From Salmonella enterica subsp. diarizonae (GTDB lineage Bacteria > Pseudomonadota > Gammaproteobacteria > Enterobacterales > Enterobacteriaceae), in contig NZ_VXJV01000008.1 of assembly GCF_008692785.1 (NCBI RefSeq), positions 186,001-250,000 on the forward strand: 64,000 nucleotides of DNA, given 5' to 3'. Both the position numbers and the translations under genes were made by a program. Positions 33,806 to 43,923 of this stretch are shown piece after piece. The notes under the pieces were generated by a model, which saw only the letters and a list, made by a program, of their open reading frames with translations, had not been told where the DNA came from and ran no database searches. How positions within the stretch are numbered: the first letter of the stretch is position 1; every line of letters begins with the position of its first letter.

Positions 33806-35539
33806 GTGAATATTCAGGCTCTTCTCTCAGAAAAAGTTAGTCAGGCCATGATTGCTGCAGGCGCGCCTGCAGATTGCGAGCCCCAGGTTCGTCAGTCAGC
33901 CAAAGTTCAGTTCGGCGACTATCAGGCCAACGGCATGATGGCAGTTGCGAAAAAACTGGGTATGGCCCCCCGACAACTTGCAGAGCAGGTGCTGACTCAT
34001 CTGGATCTCAGCGGCATCGCCAGCAAGGTTGAAATCGCCGGCCCTGGCTTTATCAATATTTTCCTCGAACCAGCTTTTCTCGCTGAACAGGTGCAACAGG
34101 CGCTGGCCTCCGATCGTCTGGGCGTTTCTCAGCCGACTCGCCAGACGATTGTCGTTGACTACTCCGCGCCCAACGTCGCGAAAGAGATGCACGTCGGTCA
34201 TCTACGCTCCACGATTATCGGCGATGCGGCAGTACGCACGCTGGAGTTTCTGGGCCATCATGTTATTCGCGCTAACCACGTCGGCGACTGGGGCACCCAG
34301 TTCGGTATGCTTATCGCCTGGCTGGAAAAACAGCAGCAGGAAAACGCGGGCGACATGGCGCTGGCGGATCTCGAAGGATTTTACCGCGATGCGAAAAAGC
34401 ATTATGACGAAGATGAAGCGTTTGCCGAGCGCGCGCGTAACTACGTCGTCAAATTGCAGAGCGGTGATGCCTATTTCCGTGAGATGTGGCGTAAGCTGGT
34501 TGATATCACGATGACGCAAAATCAGATCACCTATGATCGCCTCAACGTCACCCTGACGCGTGATGATGTGATGGGCGAAAGTCTGTATAACCCGATGCTG
34601 CCGGGCATCGTCGCCGATCTGAAAGCCAAAGGCCTGGCGGTTGAAAGCGAAGGCGCAACGGTGGTTTTCCTTGATGAGTTTAAAAACAAGGAAGGCGACC
34701 CAATGGGCGTCATCATTCAGAAGAAAGATGGCGGTTATCTGTATACCACTACCGATATCGCCTGCGCCAAATATCGTTACGAAACGCTGCACGCCGACCG
34801 CGTGCTCTACTACATTGACTCCCGTCAGCACCAGCACCTGATGCAAGCCTGGACCATTGTGCGCAAAGCCGGTTATGTACCGGATTCCGTTCCGCTGGAA
34901 CACCACATGTTCGGCATGATGCTGGGTAAAGACGGTAAACCGTTTAAAACTCGTGCGGGCGGTACGGTGAAACTGGCGGACCTGCTGGATGAGGCGCTGG
35001 AGCGCGCGCGTCGTCTGGTGGCGGAGAAGAACCCGGATATGCCGGCTGACGAGCTGGAAAAACTGGCTAACGCAGTCGGTATTGGCGCGGTGAAATACGC
35101 CGATCTGTCAAAAAACCGCACCACTGACTATATCTTTGACTGGGATAATATGTTGGCTTTCGAAGGCAATACCGCACCTTATATGCAGTATGCCTATACG
35201 CGTGTGCTGTCTGTTTTCCGTAAAGCGGACATCGACGAGCAGGCGCTGGCGAGCGCGCCGGTTATCATCAGCGAAGATCGCGAAGCGCAACTGGCTGCCC
35301 GTCTGCTGCAGTTTGAAGAGACCCTGACGGTGGTCGCGCGTGAAGGTACGCCGCACGTCATGTGCGCGTATCTGTATGACGTCGCCGGGCTGTTCTCCGG
35401 CTTCTACGAGCACTGCCCCATTCTCAGCGCAGAGAATGACGCCATTCGCAATAGCCGTCTGAAACTGGCGCAACTGACGGCGAAGACGCTGAAACTGGGT
35501 CTGGATACGTTGGGTATCGAAACCGTAGAACGCATGTAA
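33806..35539 (+). CDS. argS: Arginine-tRNA ligase
   Basis: Class I aminoacyl-tRNA synthetase that charges tRNA(Arg) and needs the tRNA for amino-acid activation. 577 residues starting at GTG 33806. It has the N-terminal Add-1 domain (about 1-115), the HIGH-type motif as MHVGHLRST near residue 130, and a C-terminal DALR anticodon domain. The KMSKS motif is replaced by a [13 protein letters not shown] segment, as usual in ArgRS. In E. coli argS is next to flhE; here two extra genes separate them. Confidence 0.98.
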   Translation: MNIQALLSEKVSQAMIAAGAPADCEPQVRQSAKVQFGDYQANGMMAVAKKLGMAPRQLAEQVLTHLDLSGIASKVEIAGPGFINIFLEPAFLAEQVQQALASDRLGVSQPTRQTIVVDYSAPNVAKEMHVGHLRSTIIGDAAVRTLEFLGHHVIRANHVGDWGTQFGMLIAWLEKQQQENAGDMALADLEGFYRDAKKHYDEDEAFAERARNYVVKLQSGDAYFREMWRKLVDITMTQNQITYDRLNVTLTRDDVMGESLYNPMLPGIVADLKAKGLAVESEGATVVFLDEFKNKEGDPMGVIIQKKDGGYLYTTTDIACAKYRYETLHADRVLYYIDSRQHQHLMQAWTIVRKAGYVPDSVPLEHHMFGMMLGKDGKPFKTRAGGTVKLADLLDEALERARRLVAEKNPDMPADELEKLANAVGIGAVKYADLSKNRTTDYIFDWDNMLAFEGNTAPYMQYAYTRVLSVFRKADIDEQALASAPVIISEDREAQLAARLLQFEETLTVVAREGTPHVMCAYLYDVAGLFSGFYEHCPILSAENDAIRNSRLKLAQLTAKTLKLGLDTLGIETVERM

Positions 35540-35561
35540 ACGCGCCGTCGTTAACATCATC

Positions 35562-35597
35562 AGGCCTGGCTCCGGGTAGTGGACTCAGGCCTTTTTA
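35562..35597 (+). terminator. Terminator of argS
   Basis: A 7-bp stem AGGCCTG/CAGGCCT with a 17-base loop that can pair partly, followed by TTTTTATT, 22 bases after the argS stop. Confidence 0.8.
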
Positions 35598-35727
35598 TTG
35601 CCACTGCGGTATATCTGTAACAAATCACAAGGAATGACACATTTCTATAGAGAGATGGAACATCTTTTACCTGTGCTGGCGCTGACCGCCCCGTATCATT
35701 AGGCGGCGGATTGTTCAGGTACAGGTA

Positions 35728-37599
35728 ATGACTTTTAAAGACTTTGATGCGGAAGAGAAACTCTTCCTGAGACGTGTGATCGTGGCGTTTGGCGTAGTGG
35801 TTGTCTGCTTTGGTATCCTGATCTTCAATCTCTATAACTTGCAAATCCGCCAGCACCATTACTACACCACCCGTTCGAATGAGAACGATATCAAGATGCT
35901 GCCCGTCGCGCCAACGCGCGGCATCATTTACGATCGCAACGGCATCCCGCTGGTGCGTAACGTGACCTGGTATGATATCGCGGTTACGCCCTATAAAATT
36001 GCCGATATGGATGCGCTGCTAAAACAGCTCACCCCTATTGTTGATCTCTCCCCCGATGATATCGCCGACTTTCGCCATGCGCTAAAATCAAGTAGCCGCT
36101 ATCGTCCGGTGGTGCTCAAAAATGCGCTAACGGATGTTGAAATTGCACGCTTTGCGGTCAATCAGTTTCATTTCAACGGCGTCACGATCAATAGCTATCA
36201 GGATCGGCAGTATCCTTACGGCGCCGAGCTGGCGCATGTTCTCGGTTACGTGTCAAAGATAAACGACAACGACCTTAAAGCGCTGAACCAAAAAGGGCTG
36301 GCGGAGAATTACGCGGCGGACCATAACATCGGTAAGCAGGGAATTGAGCGTTACTACGAAAACGATCTTCACGGTAAAACTGGCTATCAGGAGGTCGAGG
36401 TTGATAATCACGGGCGTATTGTCCGCCTGCTGAAAGACGTTCCCCCCATCGCGGGTAAGAACATTCACCTGACGCTGGATCTCCATTTACAAGAGTACAT
36501 TGAAAGCTTGCTGGCCGGGCAGCGTGCTGCCGTACTGGTTGAAGATCCGCACGATGGTTCAGTGCTGGCGATGGTATCTATGCCCAGCTACGACCCGAAC
36601 CCCTTTGTAAAAGGTATTAGCTATCAGGATTACGGCAAACTACTGCACGATAAAAATCTGCCGCTGATCAACCGCGTGACGCAAGGGCTTTATCCTCCGG
36701 CATCAACGGTTAAACCCTATATGGCGATGTCCGCGCTGTTAAGCGGGATTATTACGCCGCAAACCACCTTCTTTGGCGCGCCAACCTGGACGCTTCCCGG
36801 CACGCAACGACATTACCGGGACTGGAAAAAAACCGGACACGGTATGCTGGATGTCACTAAAGCGATTGAGGAATCTGCGGATACCTTTTTCTATCAGGTC
36901 GCTTATATGATGGGTATTGACCGTATCGACACGATGTTGTCTCAGTTCGGCTATGGCAAACCGACGGGCATCGACCTTAATGAAGAGTATGACGGGCTGC
37001 TTCCCAGCCGCGCATGGAAACAGCGGGTCCATAAAAAAGCCTGGTATCAGGGCGATACCATCTCTGTCGGCATCGGTCAGGGTTACTGGATTGCCACCCC
37101 CATCCAGATGGTAAAAGCGATGGTGGCGCTCATCAATAACGGTAAGGTGATTGCCCCTCACCTGTTGCTCAATGAAGAGAGCGGTAAAACGGTGGTTCCG
37201 TATCGTCCTTCTGGAACATCGTCACAGATAGCCGATCCGGCTTCGCCATACTGGGGACTGGTGCGCCAGGCGATGTATGGCATGGCGAATGCACCCAACG
37301 GAACGGGTTATAAGTTCTTTCACACCGCGCCCTACGGCATTGCGGCCAAAAGCGGCACGTCGCAGGTGTTTAGCCTGAAAGAAAATCAGACCTACAACGC
37401 GAAAATGATCCCTATTCGCCTGCGCGATCATGTCTTTTATACCGCTTTTGCGCCGTATAAAAACCCTAAGGTCGCTATTGCCTTGATTCTGGAAAACGGC
37501 GGAAGCGACGGCGTTACCGCCGCGCCCGTCATGCGAAAAATCCTTGACCACCTGTTTGATCCACAGGCTGATACCACGCAGCCGGGGCAAGCGCCATAG
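35728..37599 (+). CDS. Salmonella-type second PBP2 (elongation-class peptidoglycan transpeptidase)
   Basis: Class B penicillin-binding protein, 623 residues, similar to MrdA/PBP2. One membrane anchor (about 18-38), a dimerisation/pedestal domain (about 60-240) and the transpeptidase domain. Active-site motifs are intact: S326-x-x-K329 (PASTVKPY), S383-A-D385 and K541-S-G-T. It is therefore expected to be active. Salmonella is known to encode a second PBP2 (PBP2SAL, LT2 locus STM1910) at this place, reported to work at acidic pH; I make the match from position and family, so confidence in the exact identity is moderate to high. The native mrdA-rodA neighbours are absent, so it is a stand-alone paralogue. 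Confidence 0.9.
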   Translation: MTFKDFDAEEKLFLRRVIVAFGVVVVCFGILIFNLYNLQIRQHHYYTTRSNENDIKMLPVAPTRGIIYDRNGIPLVRNVTWYDIAVTPYKIADMDALLKQLTPIVDLSPDDIADFRHALKSSSRYRPVVLKNALTDVEIARFAVNQFHFNGVTINSYQDRQYPYGAELAHVLGYVSKINDNDLKALNQKGLAENYAADHNIGKQGIERYYENDLHGKTGYQEVEVDNHGRIVRLLKDVPPIAGKNIHLTLDLHLQEYIESLLAGQRAAVLVEDPHDGSVLAMVSMPSYDPNPFVKGISYQDYGKLLHDKNLPLINRVTQGLYPPASTVKPYMAMSALLSGIITPQTTFFGAPTWTLPGTQRHYRDWKKTGHGMLDVTKAIEESADTFFYQVAYMMGIDRIDTMLSQFGYGKPTGIDLNEEYDGLLPSRAWKQRVHKKAWYQGDTISVGIGQGYWIATPIQMVKAMVALINNGKVIAPHLLLNEESGKTVVPYRPSGTSSQIADPASPYWGLVRQAMYGMANAPNGTGYKFFHTAPYGIAAKSGTSQVFSLKENQTYNAKMIPIRLRDHVFYTAFAPYKNPKVAIALILENGGSDGVTAAPVMRKILDHLFDPQADTTQPGQAP

Positions 37600-37653
37600 A
37601 TCAAATAAGCCAGGCGCCATCAGACAAGGATACGGCCGGAATATCCGCATACA

Positions 37654-38793
37654 TCAGAAATAGTTACGCAGGTATTCCGTCAAACACAGCATGGCCATCG
37701 CCTGCCCGTAAGGCATAGAGGTCAACGGTATATGACGATAAAAATCGAGATCGTGACCCATGCCAGTGCCAAATGAGGTTTGCAGCAGTTCGCCTTCCGG
37801 CGAGATATGTTTCACTATCCCCCGAATAGCTTTTTCCGCCACCAGCGCATAGTGCCGCTCGACATAGCGTTTGCGCACCGCTTTAAGAATACCGTAGGCA
37901 AAACCTGCCGTCGCCGACGCCTCAAGATAAGAGTGCGGATCGTCAAGCAGAGTATGCCACAAACCGCTTTCATCCTGATATTTCGCCAGCGCGGCGATCT
38001 GCGCATTCAGTACCTGGACCAGATAACGGCGCACGGCATTATTTTCCGGCAAATTCAGCAGTTCAAGAAAATCCGGGATCACAATGGTCAGCCAACTGTT
38101 GCCACGCGCCCAGCGAGCGTTAGCGAAGTTATGATGACCGTCATAGCTCCAGCCGTGGAACCACAACCCCGTCTCTTTATCCATCAAATTCTGCACATGT
38201 AGCAGGAACTGATAGGTTGCCTCTTCCATGTATTCCGGTCGGTTCAACAGTTTACCGATTTTCGCCAGCGGCAGCACCGTCATCATTAGCGTGTCGTCCC
38301 ACATCTGCTGATGATTTTCCTCCGCCAGCGTGGTGTGCTGCATCCCGCCGTGATCGGTACGGGGCATTTCATTCATCGCCCATTCGGCCCACGTTTCCAG
38401 CCACGGTAAATACGCTGGATTACGCGTCTCTTCATAGCGATACGCCAGCGTTAAAAACGGCGCCATCGTATTAACGTTTTTCGTCGTCGCGCCTTCCGCA
38501 AAACGATCGGCAAACCAGTCATCAATGATCTTACGCATCGTCTGGTCGCCGGTCTGTTGATAATAGTGATACATTCCGTACAGACCCACGCCGTGCGTCC
38601 ACTCCCATCCTGCCCAACCTTTAGTATCGATCACGCGTCCATCGTCCAGTCGCAATAAAAATTCGCCCGTCTCATCTTTAATATTGACCAGGTTATGCGT
38701 CACCTTTTGAATCAAGGCTTTTAGTTCATCTCTGGCGATAAAATGCTCAGGCTGACGCAATAACGGACTGTGTTTGACTGGATAAACCATCAT
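37654..38793 (-). CDS. Glycoside hydrolase family 105 (unsaturated rhamnogalacturonyl hydrolase, YteR/RhiN-like)
   Basis: 379 residues, no signal peptide, so cytoplasmic. The (alpha/alpha)6-barrel family removes the unsaturated uronic acid from the end of pectin-lyase products by hydration. Conserved segments are GWAGWEWTHGVGLYG, the catalytic-region MWDDTLMM (Asp near residue 165), GLWFHGWSYDG, NARWARGNSWL and SATAGFAYG. Two ATG codons open the frame; the first has GAGGG upstream. No pectate lyase or other sugar gene is adjacent, but a relic of what seems to be a transporter lies upstream on the same strand. Confidence 0.88.
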   Translation of the reverse strand: MMVYPVKHSPLLRQPEHFIARDELKALIQKVTHNLVNIKDETGEFLLRLDDGRVIDTKGWAGWEWTHGVGLYGMYHYYQQTGDQTMRKIIDDWFADRFAEGATTKNVNTMAPFLTLAYRYEETRNPAYLPWLETWAEWAMNEMPRTDHGGMQHTTLAEENHQQMWDDTLMMTVLPLAKIGKLLNRPEYMEEATYQFLLHVQNLMDKETGLWFHGWSYDGHHNFANARWARGNSWLTIVIPDFLELLNLPENNAVRRYLVQVLNAQIAALAKYQDESGLWHTLLDDPHSYLEASATAGFAYGILKAVRKRYVERHYALVAEKAIRGIVKHISPEGELLQTSFGTGMGHDLDFYRHIPLTSMPYGQAMAMLCLTEYLRNYF

Positions 38794-38873
38794 TTACTTA
38801 CCCTCTGTTTAATGTCGAATTCAGCGCTGCGTGCAGTTTTATCGCCGACGCAGTCGATTCGCCACAGTAAAAG

Positions 38874-38948
38874 CTAAGCTGGGCGGAAACCTTTTTGTTT
38901 CTGCCATTGCCAGAGCATAAATGGCAAAAACACAAAGAGTCCGGCAAC
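38874..38948 (-). pseudogene. C-terminal relic of a membrane transporter upstream of the GH105 gene
   Basis: A 24-codon open frame ending in TAG, bounded upstream by an in-frame stop, reads VAGLFVFLPFMLWQWQKQKG then FRPA. A hydrophobic span followed by a basic tail is what the end of a major-facilitator or GPH sugar transporter looks like. In Dickeya the GH105 enzyme RhiN works with the transporter RhiT, so a deleted transporter gene here would make sense. This is inference from composition and context. Confidence 0.45.
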
Positions 38949-39012
38949 CTACGTCACCAATTTATAAAACAGCGTTTCTATTTATAAAAAAAGGAGAGTC
39001 AAACATGCGAAA

Positions 39013-39037
39013 CAGGCAGCAGCATTCCTGCTGCCTG
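39013..39037 (-). terminator. Hairpin after flhE
   Basis: Perfect 10-bp stem CAGGCAGCAG/CTGCTGCCTG with a 5-base loop, 17 bases after the flhE stop. The following T run is weak (TTTCGC), so efficiency is uncertain. Confidence 0.65.
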
Positions 39038-39053
39038 GTGAAAAGATGGGCGG

Positions 39054-39446
39054 TTAGCGGTAGTTAACAATCACCTGATTGCTCCGCACTTTTAATGCGG
39101 GGATGAGTCGGCCGCCGCCGGGGACTTCCCAGACAAAGCGGAGCGGTTCGACTGCGGGAACATGAGCAAAACCGTGGGTCGTGCCACTCTGACCATCAAG
39201 TTCTACGCAACGGGACTGGGAACATAAACGTACCCGTAATCCCGCGGGTGTCGGGCCATTCAGTTCATAACGCCAGACGACCAGCGTCATCAAACCGGAA
39301 ACCGGCTGACGCGCCGACAGCGGCGAAGACGATACGGAAACGCCCCGGTAATTTAAGGTTACGCCCATACCGCTATCCTGCCACGCGCCTTCGCCTGCGG
39401 CCTGAACCGTCAGGGGAAAGAGCAGCAACGCCAGCCACTTACGCAT
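39054..39446 (-). CDS. flhE: Flagellar protein FlhE
   Basis: 130 residues with a signal peptide (MRKWLALLLFPLTVQA, cleaved near residue 16), so periplasmic. It is the last gene of flhBAE. In Salmonella FlhE is reported to help keep the flagellar export channel closed to protons. The mature protein is beta-rich with two cysteines (LCSQSRC). The start ATG overlaps the flhA stop by one base. Confidence 0.94.
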   Translation of the reverse strand: MRKWLALLLFPLTVQAAGEGAWQDSGMGVTLNYRGVSVSSSPLSARQPVSGLMTLVVWRYELNGPTPAGLRVRLCSQSRCVELDGQSGTTHGFAHVPAVEPLRFVWEVPGGGRLIPALKVRSNQVIVNYR

Positions 39447-41524
39447 TATTTTCCTCCAATGGTCGCTGTCATGCGGATATGACGGTTATCGGAAAGCTCA
39501 AGGTTCGATAACACCACCAACTGCGGTAAACTGCGTCGCAAAAAGCGGGACAATAATGGACGTAGCGCATGGTTAACCAGCAATACTGGCGGCGCGCCAA
39601 GCATCTCCTGGCGAGAAAGCGCCTCTTGCGTCTGCGCCAGCAGGCGATCCGCCAAACCCGGTTCAAGACCGCCGCCGCCCTGCAATGCCTGAAGCAGCAA
39701 ACGTTCCAGCGCGGTATCCAGGCCAATCACCTGCACTTCTTCATTACCGGGGAACCACTGTTGCGTAATAGCCCGTCCTAATGCCACGCGTACCACGGCG
39801 GTTAATTCATGCGGATCGCTTTGTAACGGCGCATGTTCCGCCAACGTTTCAAGAATGGTTCGCATATCGCGAATCGGGACTTTTTCCGCCAGTAAGTTTT
39901 GCAGGACTTTGTGTAAGGTCGTAAGGGTCACGACGCCGGGGACCAGATCTTCTGTGAGTTTAGGCATCTCCTGAGAGACACGATCCAACAGTTGCTGCGC
40001 TTCCTGGCGGCCAAACAGTTCGGCGGAGAATTGGCCAATCAAGTGGTTAAGGTGCGTCGCCACAACAGTACTGGCTTCAACTACGGTAAAGCCCTGAATT
40101 TGCGCCTGCTCTTTCAGGGCGCTTTCAATCCAGATGGCATCAAGGCCAAAAGCTGGATCGACGGTTTTCTCGCCCGGTAGTGTTCCCGCCGCCGTGCCGG
40201 GGTTAATAGCCAACCAGCGTCCCGGATAAGCGTCCCCGCTGCCGATCTCTACCCCTTTCATCAAAATACGGTAACGCGCAGGCTGTAAATCCATATTGTC
40301 GCGAATATGGACAACCGGTGGCAGAAACCCCATATCCTGCGCGAATTTCTTACGAATGCTGCGAATACGTCCGAGTAATTCTCCATCCTGTTGAAAATCC
40401 ACCATCGGAATCAGGCGGTAACCGACTTCCATTCCCAGTGAATCCTCAAGCTGTACGTCATTCCAGGTGGCTTCGACCACCGAGTTATTCTCCGGCATTT
40501 TTACCGGCTGCGGCTCCTCAGGCGCTTTTTCTTCGCGCCCGCGCAGCCACCATGCCAGGCCGAGCAAGGCGGCGGTAAAGAGTAAAAATACCAGGTTAGG
40601 CATTCCAGGCACCATGCCAAGCAGCCCCAGTACCGCCGCTGCAAGCAGCATTACTCTTGGGTTACTGAACAGTTGGCCGACCATCTGCTCGCCGACATCC
40701 TGATCGGTACTGACGCGGGTTACAATGACACCCGCCGCCGTGGAGATGACCAGCGCCGGGATCTGGGCGACCAGGCCGTCGCCAATGGTCAGCAGGGTAT
40801 AGCTTTCCGCCGCGCTGCTCACGCTCATTCCATGCTGCAATACGCCGACCAGCAACCCGCCGACCACGTTAATCACCATGATGAGAATACCGGCGATGGC
40901 GTCGCCACGTACAAATTTACTCGCCCCGTCCATCGAGCCGTAGAAATCGGCTTCCTGAGTGACTTCCGAACGCCGCTTTTTGGCCTCGTCTTCACCAATC
41001 AGACCGGCATTAAGATCGGCATCAATCGCCATTTGCTTACCGGGCATACCGTCCAGCACAAAGCGCGCGCCGACTTCGGCAATACGTCCGGCGCCTTTGG
41101 TGATGACCATGAAGTTGATAATGACAAGAATGATAAAGACCACAATCCCGATCGCGAAATTACCGCCGACCAGGAAATGACCGAACGCCTCCACCACCTT
41201 TCCCGCCGCCGCCGCGCCGGTATGTCCCTCCATCAAAATAATACGCGTTGAGGCCACGTTAAGCGCCAGACGCAATAGCGTGGTAAACAGCAGGATGGTC
41301 GGAAACGCGGCAAAATCCAGAGTACGCTGGGTAAACATCGCCACCAGCAGCACCATGATCGATAGCGCAATATTAAAGGTAAACAGTAAGTCGAGGATAA
41401 AAGCAGGCAGCGGCAGCACCATCATCGACAAAATCAGCAGAATGAGGATCGGCCCGGCGAGAATTTGCCATTGCGTTGATTTCAGGTTGCTGGGCAGGCG
41501 CAGCATCGCGACCAGATTAGCCAT
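39446..41524 (-). CDS. flhA: Flagellar export gate protein FlhA
   Basis: Main channel and proton-driven gate of the flagellar type III export apparatus. 692 residues: eight transmembrane segments in about 20-320, including the FHIPEP-signature loop (VVITKGAGRIAEVGARFVLD) and the conserved RRSEVTQEADFYGSMDGASK segment; a linker (about 328-360); then the cytosolic domain that docks substrates and chaperones. It overlaps flhB by eight bases. Confidence 0.97.
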   Translation of the reverse strand: MANLVAMLRLPSNLKSTQWQILAGPILILLILSMMVLPLPAFILDLLFTFNIALSIMVLLVAMFTQRTLDFAAFPTILLFTTLLRLALNVASTRIILMEGHTGAAAAGKVVEAFGHFLVGGNFAIGIVVFIILVIINFMVITKGAGRIAEVGARFVLDGMPGKQMAIDADLNAGLIGEDEAKKRRSEVTQEADFYGSMDGASKFVRGDAIAGILIMVINVVGGLLVGVLQHGMSVSSAAESYTLLTIGDGLVAQIPALVISTAAGVIVTRVSTDQDVGEQMVGQLFSNPRVMLLAAAVLGLLGMVPGMPNLVFLLFTAALLGLAWWLRGREEKAPEEPQPVKMPENNSVVEATWNDVQLEDSLGMEVGYRLIPMVDFQQDGELLGRIRSIRKKFAQDMGFLPPVVHIRDNMDLQPARYRILMKGVEIGSGDAYPGRWLAINPGTAAGTLPGEKTVDPAFGLDAIWIESALKEQAQIQGFTVVEASTVVATHLNHLIGQFSAELFGRQEAQQLLDRVSQEMPKLTEDLVPGVVTLTTLHKVLQNLLAEKVPIRDMRTILETLAEHAPLQSDPHELTAVVRVALGRAITQQWFPGNEEVQVIGLDTALERLLLQALQGGGGLEPGLADRLLAQTQEALSRQEMLGAPPVLLVNHALRPLLSRFLRRSLPQLVVLSNLELSDNRHIRMTATIGGK

Positions 41525-42668
41525 CAGTAGTCTTCTCGTTCATAAAATCCAGCGCTTCTGGCACTGGAAGATTCTCAGGTTGTGGAGGACGTTGCCCGCC
41601 CGCAAGCCGCCAGCGTTTAAGCTGCCAGACCCAGGCCAACACTTCCGCAACGGCAGCATATAGCTGTCCGGGAATTTGCTGACCGATTTCGGCGTGGCGA
41701 TATAATGCCCGCGCCAGCGGCGGCGCTTCTAAAGTGGGAACCCGGTGTTCAGCGCCTATTTCGCGAATGCGCAGCGCTATCAACCCGGCCCCCTTCGCGA
41801 CCACTTTCGGCGCGCTCATTTTGTTTTCGTCATACTGCAGCGCCACGGAATAGTGCGTCGGGTTGGTGACAATGACGTCCGCTTTCGGCACATCGTTCAT
41901 CATGCGGCGCTGTGCGGCGGCGCGCTGCATCTGGCGAATTTTGCCCTTAACGTGCGGATCGCCTTCGCTCTCTTTAAATTCGTCGCGAATATCTTTACGT
42001 GACATGCGCAATTTTTTCAGGTGGCTAAAGATCTGGAAAAAAACGTCAAATCCCACCATCGGGATCACGCCCAGTACCACCAGTAACGCGCAGAGTCCGA
42101 CCAGATCCAGTGCATTCCCCATTGCGGTAATTGGCGACTCCGCCATCAGGCGCATCATTTGCGGCCAGTTATGCCAGAGATAAAATCCGGTAACGCAGCC
42201 TACCAGCGTGGATTTCAACACCGCTTTTAGCAGCTCCGCGCCGGTCTGCGCCGAGAACATACGCTTAATTCCCGGTAGTGGGTTTAATTTAGAAAATTTG
42301 GGCTGTAGTGACTTACCGCTAAAAATCAGACCGCCAAGCATAACCGGCGAGATAAGCGCCACCAGCACCACGCCCGCGATGAGCGGTAGCAGCGCCATCA
42401 TCGCCGCTTTAATCAGCAAAATTATCTGTCCCAGGATCAGGTTAGGATCGTTCACCATACGGTGATCGAAGTGCAGGCCTGCTGAGAGCATTCCCGCCAG
42501 TTGCCGCGCCAACGACTCGCCGCCGAACCAGATAATGCAAACGCCCACCAGCAATATCAGCAGTGAGGTTAGCTCTCTGGAGCGGGGGATCTGCCCTTCT
42601 TCCCGCGCTTTTTCAAGTCGGTGGGGTGTGGGGGCTTCTGTTTTGTCGTCGTCGCTCTCTTCTGCCAC
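41517..42668 (-). CDS. flhB: Flagellar export specificity switch FlhB
   Basis: Export-apparatus membrane protein that changes substrate specificity from hook to filament after self-cleavage. 383 residues, starting at GTG 42668 with an AGGG site. Four transmembrane segments lie in about 30-210; the autocleavage motif NPTH (near residues 269-272) is in TNPTHYSVAL and intact. First gene of flhBAE; class 2 FlhDC control is known for Salmonella, but I could not place the box with confidence. Confidence 0.97.
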   Translation of the reverse strand: MAEESDDDKTEAPTPHRLEKAREEGQIPRSRELTSLLILLVGVCIIWFGGESLARQLAGMLSAGLHFDHRMVNDPNLILGQIILLIKAAMMALLPLIAGVVLVALISPVMLGGLIFSGKSLQPKFSKLNPLPGIKRMFSAQTGAELLKAVLKSTLVGCVTGFYLWHNWPQMMRLMAESPITAMGNALDLVGLCALLVVLGVIPMVGFDVFFQIFSHLKKLRMSRKDIRDEFKESEGDPHVKGKIRQMQRAAAQRRMMNDVPKADVIVTNPTHYSVALQYDENKMSAPKVVAKGAGLIALRIREIGAEHRVPTLEAPPLARALYRHAEIGQQIPGQLYAAVAEVLAWVWQLKRWRLAGGQRPPQPENLPVPEALDFMNEKTTDG

Positions 42669-42778
42669 GCAGCAAACCCTGGATAGATTGATAAGCGAGA
42701 ATGATGCCAGAACCGCTTTACGCCAATGGGCAGAGTAAGCGGTAAAAAAGGCGGGGTTTATGGCGTTAATATGGATAA

Positions 42779-42808
42779 CCGGATACGATAAGAAGGTATC
42801 GTATCCGG
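42779..42808 (-). terminator. Long hairpin between cheZ and flhB
   Basis: Perfect 12-bp stem CCGGATACGATA/TATCGTATCCGG with a 6-base loop, without a T run. It lies downstream of cheZ and upstream of flhB and could end the tar-cheRBYZ transcript or stabilise it. Confidence 0.6.
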
Positions 42809-42824
42809 CCTGGTTGACGGATTC

Positions 42825-42856
42825 AGACCCGATAAGCGCAGCGCCATCAGGTCAAA
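42825..42856. repeat. REP-type palindrome after cheZ
   Basis: 'gacccgataagcgcagcgccatcaggtc' has the REP pattern; it directly follows the 12-bp-stem hairpin and ends a few bases before the cheZ stop. Confidence 0.6.
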
Positions 42857-42861
42857 AAGGC

Positions 42862-43506
42862 TTAAAACCCAAGGCTGTCCAGTAGGTCGTCCACCTGATC
42901 CTGGCTGGCGACTACGCCAGCTTTCGAGGTATCCACCTGCGGGCCGTTGAGCAAGCTTTCGTTCTCGCGTTTTGGGCGCGCGCCCTGTTCCGGGATGTTT
43001 TCCAGCAGCACCATTAACAACTGGCGCTCAATCTCCTGAATCACGTCCATCATGCGTTTGATCACCTGACCCGTCAGGTCCTGGAAATCTTGCGCCATCA
43101 TGATGTCCAGCAGTTGCGCATTCGTAAAACTGGTATGGCCCGGGACATCCTTGAGAAACTGGCGCGTATCTGTCACCAGCTCACGGGCGTCGGAAAGCTC
43201 GATCGGATTTTCAAACCACTCGTCCCAACGTTGTGTCAGCGCTTTCGCCTCTTTTTCCATCGCATCCTGATGCGGCTGCGAGGCCTCTACGCTGTTTAGC
43301 GCGCGTTCCGCCGCCTGCGCCGTCATCTGGACGACGTAATCCAGACGGTCGCGCGCATCGGGTATCGCCTCCGCCGCTTCGGCAATCGCCTGGTCCAGCC
43401 CCAGTTCGCGCAGGCTGTCGCGCAGCATTCGGGTCAGACTACCGATGCGCGCAATGATGTCTCCTGCTGAGCCTTCATCAACAGGCTTGATAGATGGTTG
43501 CATCAT
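42862..43506 (-). CDS. cheZ: Chemotaxis phosphatase CheZ
   Basis: Speeds dephosphorylation of CheY-P, ending the tumble signal. 214 residues: long four-helix hairpin dimer with the catalytic Gln in [14 protein letters not shown] near residue 147, and a C-terminal CheY-binding helix ([12 protein letters not shown]). Three ATG codons in a row make the start ambiguous by one or two residues; the second (43506) gives the familiar MMQPSIKP. Confidence 0.97.
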   Translation of the reverse strand: MMQPSIKPVDEGSAGDIIARIGSLTRMLRDSLRELGLDQAIAEAAEAIPDARDRLDYVVQMTAQAAERALNSVEASQPHQDAMEKEAKALTQRWDEWFENPIELSDARELVTDTRQFLKDVPGHTSFTNAQLLDIMMAQDFQDLTGQVIKRMMDVIQEIERQLLMVLLENIPEQGARPKRENESLLNGPQVDTSKAGVVASQDQVDDLLDSLGF

Positions 43507-43516
43507 CATCGCATCC

Positions 43517-43912
<396 letters not shown>

Positions 43913-43923
43913 CTACTCCTGGT

